From assembly GCA_031969915.1 (NCBI GenBank), contig DALYJJ010000202.1, forward strand, positions 1 through 9,239: 9,239 bases of DNA. Direction: 5' to 3'. The position numbers and the translations under genes are program-made. Positions 1-5,771 of this stretch are shown piece after piece. The notes under the pieces were generated by a model, which worked only from the letters and a program-made list of their open reading frames with translations, did no database searches and was not told the DNA's origin. The DNA comes from DALYJJ01 sp031969915. GTDB taxonomy: Bacteria > Acidobacteriota > Terriglobia > Bryobacterales > Bryobacteraceae. The first letter of the stretch is position 1. Each line of letters begins with the position of its first letter.

Positions 1-1528
1 CGAAGATGTTCTCCACGTCCCAGGACTGGCAATACTGGTTCAACACGCTGGTCTTGCGGTCAGCGCCCATGCGCGCGGTTCCCACCTCGTGAATGCAGAA
101 GCCGGGCACGGAATACGTCCCCGTCACGCGCACGTCCCTGGCGCCCGCCGCCTCCAGCATTTGGGCCGCCTGTTGCCGTCCGTCCTCCCAGAGCTTCTTC
201 TCGTTGTCGCCCCATTCCATGTTGACCTTGAGCACCGGGACACCCCAGGCGTCCACGCGCTCCTTGTCGATCTCCACCTGGTTCTCCTTGCGCGGCAGAC
301 ATTCGCCCCACAGTCCCAGGCTCATCTGCCACGCTCCGGAACGCACCGCTTCCTTGTACTTCGCGCCGAAGCCCGGCGCGCCGTAGTCAAACTCCGGCAT
401 CGCGCCGCCCTGATATCCGTACCCGCGAATGAACCCGTTGGTCGACTTCTCCTTCACGTTGCGAAACCGGGGCACATAGATGCCGTTCGGCCGCCGCGGC
501 ATACCCGCCCACGGCTTGGCTTCGAACTGCGGCATGACGCCCGATGCGCCGCCCTGGTAGATGTGGTCCATCAGATACCTTCCCAGGACGCCGCTCGAAT
601 TGCAGATCTCCGAGTTCAACAGCAACCGCGTCGATTCGAGCGTGGAGGCGCACAGCACGACGATCTTCCCGCGGACTTCCCGCAAGTCGCGCGACGTGCG
701 ATCGACATAGGAGATGCCCGCCGCCTTGCCGTCCCGCATCACGACGCGCGCCGCCACCGCATCGGTGATCAACGTCAGCCGGCCGGTTTTCTGCGCTGCC
801 GCGACGGTGGTGAAGGGGCTTGAAAAATAGGAGAAGGTGGAACAGCCCTGCTCGCACGGCCCACAATAATGGCAGGCCTGCCGCCCGTTCAACGCCTTGG
901 TCAGAATCGCCACGCGGCCGATAGTGACCGTGTGCCCCATCTTTTCCTTCACGGCTTTGCGGAGGGCCAGTTCCGTGCAGGTCATCTCCATCGGCGGCTG
1001 AAACACGCTGTCGGGCAACTGGGGCAGGTTCTCCGCCTGGCCGCTGATGCCCACGTACTTCTCCACCTGCTCGTAATAGGGAACCAGGTCTTCGTAGCGG
1101 ATCGGCCAATCGTCCCCGTAGCCGTCATGAGAGGCGGCCTTGAAGTCCAGGTTCGACATGCGGTAGCTCTGCCGGCCCCAACTCAGCGAACGGCCGCCGA
1201 GCACGCGCATGCGAATCCAGTTGAATGGCTTTTCCTGCGTGTAGGGGTTCTCGTGATCGTTCACGAACCAACGGTAGTTCTGCTCCCGGCAGGCGTAGCA
1301 GCGCCCCTGAATCGGGCGGTCGCGCAGGATCTTGGGATTCATGCCCAGGTAGGGCAACTGCCAGCTCTGCACGTGCTCAGTGAAGTCGCGCGGCGTGACC
1401 TTCGGCCCCGCTTCGAGCATCGCCACGCGCATGCCGGCTTCCGTCAGTTGCTTGGCCGCCCAGCCGCCCGTGGCGCCCGAGCCCACAACGATCGCATCGA
1501 AGACCTGCGGCGCCGCCCCGGTTTGCAT
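1..1528 (-). CDS. GMC-family FAD oxidoreductase, 3' end cut by window edge
   Basis: Flavin-dependent alcohol/sugar oxidoreductase of the glucose-methanol-choline family. 509 residues are visible from ATG at 1528 and the frame stays open to the left edge. The N-terminus has the FAD dinucleotide fold GSGATGG (about residues 17-23), followed by an acidic residue ending the second strand (MLEAG). The GMC signature region LGGRSLSWGR follows. Near the C-terminus HEVGTARMG carries the expected catalytic His480; the partner His/Asn and the last roughly 50-60 residues lie outside. C77-x2-C80 and C219-x2-C222-x2-C225-x3-C229 are extra cysteines that recall the Fe-S site of FAD-dependent glucose/gluconate dehydrogenase large subunits (family knowledge; cluster binding is inferred). 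No signal peptide is visible, and such enzymes often use an exported small subunit. No convincing Shine-Dalgarno precedes the start. It lies 52 bases after the hydrolase gene on the same strand. The substrate cannot be told. Confidence 0.93.
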   Translation of the reverse strand, partial: MQTGAAPQVFDAIVVGSGATGGWAAKQLTEAGMRVAMLEAGPKVTPRDFTEHVQSWQLPYLGMNPKILRDRPIQGRCYACREQNYRWFVNDHENPYTQEKPFNWIRMRVLGGRSLSWGRQSYRMSNLDFKAASHDGYGDDWPIRYEDLVPYYEQVEKYVGISGQAENLPQLPDSVFQPPMEMTCTELALRKAVKEKMGHTVTIGRVAILTKALNGRQACHYCGPCEQGCSTFSYFSSPFTTVAAAQKTGRLTLITDAVAARVVMRDGKAAGISYVDRTSRDLREVRGKIVVLCASTLESTRLLLNSEICNSSGVLGRYLMDHIYQGGASGVMPQFEAKPWAGMPRRPNGIYVPRFRNVKEKSTNGFIRGYGYQGGAMPEFDYGAPGFGAKYKEAVRSGAWQMSLGLWGECLPRKENQVEIDKERVDAWGVPVLKVNMEWGDNEKKLWEDGRQQAAQMLEAAGARDVRVTGTYSVPGFCIHEVGTARMGADRKTSVLNQYCQSWDVENIF

Positions 1529-1560
1529 TACGGTAGCTTACCAATACAAGGAGCGGCGCC

Positions 1561-1584
1561 GTGATCTCCGGGCCGGCCGATCAC
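1561..1584 (-). terminator. Possible stem-loop at the end of the hydrolase gene
   Basis: GTGATC (1561-1566) and GATCAC (1579-1584) form a perfect 6-bp stem around a 12-base GC-rich loop, and the stem covers the TGA stop codon of the hydrolase gene. In the minus-strand direction no clear T-run follows, so this is not a standard intrinsic terminator. It could be a weak attenuator between the hydrolase and GMC genes, or chance in GC-rich DNA. Confidence 0.25.
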
Positions 1585-2507
1585 CCGAACGCCTTCACCG
1601 GATTGTGTTCCAGCAACTGGCGCGCGAGTTTCTGCTCCATGCCTGCAATGAAGTCCGTGTAGATGTACGCGTACCCGCGGAATTGCTCGGGAGCGCCTCC
1701 GGGTTCGCCGGCGCGGTACCAGCCGGCGTCCTGCGAAATCAGAACCCGCTCCCCGAGCCCTTTCGCCACCAGGTTCATGACGCACTCCAGGTGCCAGCGG
1801 GCGGTCTTCGGGCCGATCCCGTCCAGCTCCACCCACGCTCCGGCGCGGGCCACCTGCTCCTGGATCGCCTGATCTTTCTCGTTCTGCGCGTGGACCCAAA
1901 CGAACTTCGAAGCCTTCACGCCGCGCCCGGTGATCAGGTCGAGTTCCTCCAGCGCCGCCGCGCCCGACGTGGTGTGCGAGGCGATGGTGAATCCCGTCTC
2001 GGCGGAGGTGATCGCGGCCGCTTCCACGATCTTCCTGTCGAGAGGATGCAGCGGGCTCACCCCGCTCACACCGATCTTGATGAACCGCGGCTTCACCCCG
2101 TCGATACCGCGCCGGGCCTCGTTCACCCAACGCACGGCCAACTGCGACGCGGTTTCGTCGTGGGCGAACTTCGGCAGGAACTTGAAGTCCTGGGCGGCCG
2201 CGTACAGGCCGGTGTTCGTCCAGATCTCGAGGCCCGCCGCGTCCGAGAGCTTTTCGAGCAGCTTCGCATCGCGCCCGATGAAATTCGGCGTGCAGTCCTG
2301 AAAGCGCCGGCAGCCGAGCCGCTTGACCTCTTCGAGATAGGGCTTCACCAGCGCGATGACTTCCTTCTCTTTCCAGCGGTCGCGGGAGGTGCGGTCCGCG
2401 CCGATGAAGTCCACCAGGACGTGCTCGTGGACCAGGATGCTGGGAAAGGGTGCGGCCTTCGCGGCGAGGGGAGCGCCGAGGAGCGGGAGAAATTCCCTGC
2501 GCGTCAT
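1581..2507 (-). CDS. Phosphotriesterase-family metal-dependent hydrolase, exported
   Basis: A 308-residue TIM-barrel amidohydrolase of the phosphotriesterase/lactonase (php-like) branch. The full binuclear metal set expected for this family is visible: H27-x-H29 in VHEHV, K144 in FIKIGVSG (the residue normally carboxylated), H178 in ASHTTSG, H206 in VHAQNE and D260 in ISQDAGW. It ends in HNPVKAFG, matching the usual family C-terminus. I chose the ATG at 2507 because it opens with TRREFLPLLGAP ending in AKA, a Tat-type leader, so the enzyme is probably exported. A 57-residue upstream extension to 2678 would overlap cheW and looks like out-of-frame sequence. The start is 7 bases after the cheW stop, with no clear Shine-Dalgarno, suggesting translation linked to the chemotaxis operon. 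Natural substrates in the family include lactones and phosphotriesters; this one's is unknown. Confidence 0.88.
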   Translation of the reverse strand: MTRREFLPLLGAPLAAKAAPFPSILVHEHVLVDFIGADRTSRDRWKEKEVIALVKPYLEEVKRLGCRRFQDCTPNFIGRDAKLLEKLSDAAGLEIWTNTGLYAAAQDFKFLPKFAHDETASQLAVRWVNEARRGIDGVKPRFIKIGVSGVSPLHPLDRKIVEAAAITSAETGFTIASHTTSGAAALEELDLITGRGVKASKFVWVHAQNEKDQAIQEQVARAGAWVELDGIGPKTARWHLECVMNLVAKGLGERVLISQDAGWYRAGEPGGAPEQFRGYAYIYTDFIAGMEQKLARQLLEHNPVKAFG

Positions 2508-2514
2508 GCAGCGA

Positions 2515-2901
2515 TTATGACGCGTCGGGAAGACAGGCGGGCAGCAGGTTCGGGTCGAGCACGTGCTTGAATCGCCCATGCAGCCGTACGCGCCCGACCC
2601 GGCAAAGCGGCAGACGGCGCGAGGGCGGATCGGGATTCGAAGAGATCTTTTCGGGCTCGATCTTGACGACGCTGGCAATCCGGTCGACCAGGAGTCCCAG
2701 CCGGCGCTCGCGCGCCTCCACCACGATCACGCAACCCCGTTTGGCGGGCACCCGCGCGGCAGCCACCACCGGGAGCACCGCGCCGCGCACGTTCACCGCG
2801 TCGGTGCAGTCGTGCACGGTCACGATTTCTCGTACCTGCGCCGCGGGCAGGGCGAACTCCTCCCCCGCCGCGCGGAACACCAGATAGAGTTCGTCCGGCA
2901 T
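2515..2901 (-). CDS. cheW: CheW-like chemotaxis adaptor, short
   Basis: 128-residue CheW-domain protein. CheW links methyl-accepting receptors to the CheA kinase through an SH3-like double beta-barrel. Visible signs are the opening strand YLVFRAAGEEFALP followed by VREIV (residues 6-27), the NVRGAVLPVV turn (37-46), the strand CVIVVEA (57-63) and the typical GLLVDRIASVVKI (69-81). It is shorter than usual CheW proteins (about 140-160 residues), with a reduced loop after VLPVV and a less typical C-terminus (about 100-128). The ATG at 2901 is 14 bases after the cheX stop; a longer reading upstream to 3225 would lie inside cheX and is rejected. It sits third in cheY-cheX-cheW. It could be an auxiliary or diverged CheW rather than the main adaptor. 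Confidence 0.82.
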   Translation of the reverse strand: MPDELYLVFRAAGEEFALPAAQVREIVTVHDCTDAVNVRGAVLPVVAAARVPAKRGCVIVVEARERRLGLLVDRIASVVKIEPEKISSNPDPPSRRLPLCRVGRVRLHGRFKHVLDPNLLPACLPDAS

Positions 2902-2915
2902 GCCAGGCCGCCTGC

Positions 2916-3446
2916 CTAGGCGCGCACGCCCGCCATCCAGAAGCGCTGAATGGTACGGCCTTCCCGGTTCGGCGCGAGGCACACCAGAATGTTCACCGGC
3001 CCGTCTTCGCACTCCAGGGGAATAATGGTCCACTCCCCGTTGCCGACGCTCCGGGTTTCGAAGTTCCGTCCGAAGATCACTGTGGGAATGCTCAACCCCA
3101 TCGGCCCCATGTCTTCCTCGAGCCCCGTCTTGACGTTCCCGATGATCATGTTGGTCAATTCGGCCATGCCGTCCAGCACGTCTTCGTTGACCGAGTTGAA
3201 TTCGGTCATCAGCATGCGCGAACACAGCTTCCAGGCCGTGTCCGAAGGACAGCAGATGCTGCCCGTACCGATCCAGGAGCCCACCAGCCCGATCAGCGAC
3301 ACGATCCCCTCCTGGGGCCTCGGGTCCTTGTGGTCCAGATAGTGATCCGCGACCTTCACCGGGATGCCCAGCATGGTTTCGAAGACTTCCTTCGCCGCCG
3401 TGCCGGCCAGATCCGCGACGCGTTGATGCAGTTCTTTCGGTTCCAT
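2916..3446 (-). CDS. cheX: CheX-like CheY-P phosphatase
   Basis: 176-residue cytoplasmic protein of the CheC/CheX/FliY phosphatase family, which dephosphorylates CheY-P to end chemotactic signals. The CheX-type active-site helix is visible as E96-L-T-N99 within MAELTNMIIGNVK; the E-x2-N pair positions water for hydrolysis of the phosphoaspartate in known CheX. Only one such helix is seen, as in CheX rather than the two of CheC. The helix-initial region (residues 1-27) and the strand EGIVSLIGLVGSWIGTG fit the family, and length is slightly above the usual 150-160. A GGGA stretch about 6 bases before the ATG at 3446 can serve as a ribosome site. It follows cheY by 15 bases, so the phosphatase is made with its likely substrate. 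Confidence 0.9.
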   Translation of the reverse strand: MEPKELHQRVADLAGTAAKEVFETMLGIPVKVADHYLDHKDPRPQEGIVSLIGLVGSWIGTGSICCPSDTAWKLCSRMLMTEFNSVNEDVLDGMAELTNMIIGNVKTGLEEDMGPMGLSIPTVIFGRNFETRSVGNGEWTIIPLECEDGPVNILVCLAPNREGRTIQRFWMAGVRA

Positions 3447-3461
3447 TTCGATTCCCGCCCG

Positions 3462-3833
3462 CTAGAGGAGGCCCGCGAGCTTCTCCTTGATTTGTTCTGC
3501 CGTGAAGGGCTTCCGCACATAACCGGCGGCTCCCAGTTGCACCGCCTCGAGCACCTTGTTCTGGCTCCCCTCGGTGGTCACCATGACCACGGGCAGGGCT
3601 TTCCAGGCGTCGTTCGCTTTGATCTGGCTCAACAGTTGAAGACCGTCCATGTTGGGCATGTTGATGTCGGACAGCACCAGACCGACGGTCTGCGCGTTCA
3701 ACACCGCGAGCGCCTCATTGCCGTCCCCGGCTTCATAGACCTTGCCCATGGGCACGTCCGCCTGGGCCAACACGCGCTGCAGAATTTTGCGTATGGCGGC
3801 GGAGTCGTCAACGATCAAGACATCGAGTGGCAT
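3462..3833 (-). CDS. cheY: CheY-type single-domain response regulator
   Basis: 123-residue stand-alone receiver domain with no output domain, the CheY architecture. All receiver landmarks are visible: the acidic pair D9-D10 for Mg2+, phosphoacceptor D56 in VLSDINMPNMDG, Thr86/Thr87 in VMVTTE, aromatic Tyr105 and Lys108 in GYVRKPF. When phosphorylated it would bind the flagellar switch or another target; which one cannot be read from sequence. It is the first gene of the cheY-cheX-cheW run, preceded by a strong Shine-Dalgarno and a sigma-28-like promoter (described separately). The receiver is close to chemotaxis CheY rather than sporulation Spo0F-like proteins, and the cheX neighbour supports the chemotaxis reading. 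Confidence 0.93.
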   Translation of the reverse strand: MPLDVLIVDDSAAIRKILQRVLAQADVPMGKVYEAGDGNEALAVLNAQTVGLVLSDINMPNMDGLQLLSQIKANDAWKALPVVMVTTEGSQNKVLEAVQLGAAGYVRKPFTAEQIKEKLAGLL

Positions 3834-3836
3834 GCG

Positions 3837-3847
3837 TTCCCTTCCTT
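3837..3847 (-). promoter_or_regulatory. Strong Shine-Dalgarno of cheY
   Basis: Read on the minus strand, AAGGAAGGGAA ends a few bases before the cheY ATG (3833). It is the most convincing ribosome binding site in the window; most other starts here have weak or no purine-rich leader. This fixes the cheY start. Confidence 0.7.
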
Positions 3848-3864
3848 ACGACCGGCTACAGCAC

Positions 3865-3891
3865 TTATCGGTGGAAGGTAACGCAGCTTGA
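3865..3891 (-). promoter_or_regulatory. Sigma-28 (FliA)-like promoter upstream of cheY
   Basis: On the minus strand the sequence reads TCAAGCTG (3891-3884), 11 bases, then ACCGATAA (3872-3865). The FliA consensus is TAAAGTTT-N11-GCCGATAA, so the -10 matches 7 of 8, the -35 matches 5 of 8 and the spacing is exact. The predicted start near 3857 leaves about 24 bases of leader holding the Shine-Dalgarno. It lies in the 71-base gap between the dehydrogenase stop and cheY, exactly where a motility-regulated promoter for cheY-cheX-cheW would be expected. Confidence 0.6.
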
Positions 3892-3904
3892 GGGAATCCG
3901 GACG

Positions 3905-4969
3905 TCAGCCGATGGCATGCAGGACCGCTTCGGTCACTGCCACCGTGCCCGCCTGCCCGCCCAGGTCGGGCGTCAGTACGCGGCGTTCGGCCAGCACCGC
4001 GGCCACGGCCTGCTCGACGCGGCGCCCCGCTTCGGGTTGGCCGAGATGCTCCAGCATCATCGACGCGGACAGAATGGCGGCCATGGGATTCACGATTCCC
4101 CGCCCGGCGATATCGGGCGCGGAGCCGTGCACGGGCTCGAACATCGAGGGATACCGGTTTTCCGGATCGAGATTCGCCGACGCCGCCAGCCCGATGCTGC
4201 CGGTGATGATGGCCGAGAGGTCGCTGAGGATATCGCCGAACAGGTTCGACGCCACCACCACATCGAAGCTCTGCGGCCGCCGGACGAAGTTCATCGCCGC
4301 CGCGTCCACCAGCAAGGACTCGGTTGAGATATCGGGGAACTCCGCCGCCACGCTCTCAAAGACCCGGTCCCACAAGACCATGCCATAGCCCTGCGCATTC
4401 GACTTGGTCACCGAGGTCACGCGCTTCTTCGCGTCGCGCTTCCGCGCCAGCTCAAAGGCGTGCCGGATCACGCGGTCGCAGCCCTTCCGCGTGAAGACCC
4501 CGGTCTGTACGGCGACCTCGCCGGCGTGCCCCTGGTGCACGAAACCGCCCGCCTGCGCGTACTCGCCTTCGGTGTTCTCCCGCACCACCACCATGTCGAT
4601 CGAGCGCGGCGCGGCATGGCGCAGCGGCGATTCCGCTCCGTCGTACAGCACCGCCGGACGGACGTTCGCATACTGGTCGAAGGCGCGGCGGATGGGCAGC
4701 AGGAGCCCGTTGAGCGTGATGTGGTCGGCGATCTGCGGATGTCCCACCGCCCCGAGCAGGATCGCGTCGAAGGGCCGAAGGCGTTCGATCGCGTCGGCCG
4801 GCATCATGCGGCCGTGGCGGAAATAGTAGTCCGAGCCCCATTCGTAGGGCGTGAACTCGATCTCAAACTGGTGCAGGTGCGCGGCGTGTTCCAGCACGCG
4901 GCAGGCGGCGGGAGTCACTTCCTGGCCGACGCCATCTCCCGCGATCACGGCGATCGAATAGCGTTGCAT
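3905..4969 (-). CDS. dmlA/ttuC: Tartrate/D-malate dehydrogenase-type beta-decarboxylating dehydrogenase
   Basis: 354-residue NAD-dependent, metal-dependent oxidative decarboxylase of the isopropylmalate/isocitrate dehydrogenase superfamily. Visible features are the N-terminal AGDGVGQEV, substrate-carboxylate arginines R94, R104 and R130, catalytic Tyr137 in RENTEGEYAQAGG and Lys189 in VTKSNA, metal-binding D222, D246 and D250 (NLFGDILSD), and the nucleotide loop EPVHGSAPDIAG (278-289). The stretches FDQYANVRP, GAVG-P, DHITL and VVRENTEGEY follow the tartrate/D-malate dehydrogenase branch (remembered similarity to E. coli DmlA) more closely than LeuB, and no leucine-synthesis genes are adjacent. 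The enzyme would act on D-malate or tartrate-like hydroxy acids in the cytoplasm. GGAG eight bases before the ATG at 4969 supports the start. It diverges from the SDR gene and precedes cheY on the same strand. Confidence 0.88.
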   Translation of the reverse strand: MQRYSIAVIAGDGVGQEVTPAACRVLEHAAHLHQFEIEFTPYEWGSDYYFRHGRMMPADAIERLRPFDAILLGAVGHPQIADHITLNGLLLPIRRAFDQYANVRPAVLYDGAESPLRHAAPRSIDMVVVRENTEGEYAQAGGFVHQGHAGEVAVQTGVFTRKGCDRVIRHAFELARKRDAKKRVTSVTKSNAQGYGMVLWDRVFESVAAEFPDISTESLLVDAAAMNFVRRPQSFDVVVASNLFGDILSDLSAIITGSIGLAASANLDPENRYPSMFEPVHGSAPDIAGRGIVNPMAAILSASMMLEHLGQPEAGRRVEQAVAAVLAERRVLTPDLGGQAGTVAVTEAVLHAIG

Positions 4970-4982
4970 GGGGAACGCTCCG

Positions 4983-4989
4983 TATCATA
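4983..4989. promoter_or_regulatory. Symmetric -10 box between divergent genes
   Basis: TATCATA on the plus strand reads TATGATA on the minus strand, so each strand carries a -10-like hexamer at the same site (TATCAT toward the SDR gene, TATGAT toward the dehydrogenase, the latter with an extended TGC in front). The gap between the two start codons is only 31 bases, so any promoter for either gene must be here or inside the opposite gene. No good -35 is evident. If this box drives the dehydrogenase, its GGAG would fall around or before the transcript start, so the two readings conflict. Confidence 0.35.
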
Positions 4990-5000
4990 GCAACATCGAC

Positions 5001-5771
5001 ATGCCACAGAACCCGTTCTCCCTTGAAGGCCGCACGGTGCTGATCGCCGGCGCCAGCCGCGGCATCGGACTCGCCATCGCCCAGTCGGTGGCGCGCGCCG
5101 GCGCGGACACGATCCTCGCGGCGCGGACGCTCGACGCGCTCGAAGCGCAGGCCCAGGCGCTCGTGAAGGAAGGCGCCAAAGCGCGCGCCCTCAAGCTCGA
5201 CATCACTAACCTCGACGATGCCACGCTGGCCGCCATTCCCGAACTCGACGGCCTGGTCACGGTGGCGGGCATCAACCAACGCAAGCCCTTCGAGACCTAC
5301 ACGCGCGAAGAGTTCGACCGCATCATGGAGACCAACATCAACAGCGTCTTCGTGCTGGTGCAGAAACTCGGCGGCCGCATGAAAGCCCGGGGCAAAGGCG
5401 GCAAGATCGTGATCGTCGGCAGCCAGGCCTCCAACATCGGCCTGCCCTTTCTTACGCCCTATTCGGTTTCGAAGACGGCCCTGGTCGGCCTCACGCATTC
5501 CCTCGCCGCCGAGTGGGGCCGCTACGACATCCAGGTGAACTGTATCGCGCCCGGCTTCATTCTCACCGACCTCAATCGCAAGATGTGGCAGGAGGAGTCG
5601 CTCAACAAGTGGCGCGAGCAGGCCCAAGCCAACCCGCGCATGGGTCTGCCCGAAGATATCGGCCCGCTGGGCGCGTTCCTGTGCGCGCCCGGGTCCGATT
5701 ACATCACCGGTCAAGTGATTTCCGTCGACGGCGGATACAGCAAGACCGCCATCTGGCCGTTTCAGGGATGA
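5001..5771 (+). CDS. Short-chain dehydrogenase/reductase (SDR)
   Basis: 256-residue classical SDR with NAD(P)-dependent oxidoreductase activity. Landmarks are the Rossmann motif GASRGIG (17-23), D67 in LDIT that contacts the adenine, VAG (88-90) in place of the usual NNAG, N112, catalytic S141 (13 residues before the tyrosine, as expected), Y154-x3-K158 in YSVSK, and the NCIAPGFILTDL and GQVISVDGGY C-terminal signatures. R42 after the second strand (AART) suggests NADP(H) preference, weakly. The family branch includes gluconate 5-dehydrogenase and 3-oxoacyl-ACP reductase-like enzymes, so the substrate is uncertain; FabG is unlikely because no fatty acid genes are adjacent. I chose the ATG at 5001; an upstream ATG at 4968 overlaps the dehydrogenase start codon and adds 11 unlikely residues. 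No Shine-Dalgarno is visible. The stop overlaps the next start as ATGA. Confidence 0.92.
   Translation: MPQNPFSLEGRTVLIAGASRGIGLAIAQSVARAGADTILAARTLDALEAQAQALVKEGAKARALKLDITNLDDATLAAIPELDGLVTVAGINQRKPFETYTREEFDRIMETNINSVFVLVQKLGGRMKARGKGGKIVIVGSQASNIGLPFLTPYSVSKTALVGLTHSLAAEWGRYDIQVNCIAPGFILTDLNRKMWQEESLNKWREQAQANPRMGLPEDIGPLGAFLCAPGSDYITGQVISVDGGYSKTAIWPFQG

Noticed and set aside
1380..2570. Long open frame of 396 codons on the plus strand opposite the GMC and hydrolase genes
   Set aside because: It runs antisense to two well-recognised genes, is rich in Arg, Pro, Ala and His as expected for a GC-rich shadow frame, and shows no family motif.
2508..2678. Upstream extension of the hydrolase by 57 residues
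   Set aside because: It overlaps cheW in another frame, and the internal ATG at 2507 begins with a Tat-type leader.
3905..4969. LeuB (3-isopropylmalate dehydrogenase) for leucine synthesis
   Set aside because: The substrate-region motifs fit the tartrate/D-malate dehydrogenase branch better, and no leuA, leuC or leuD is nearby.
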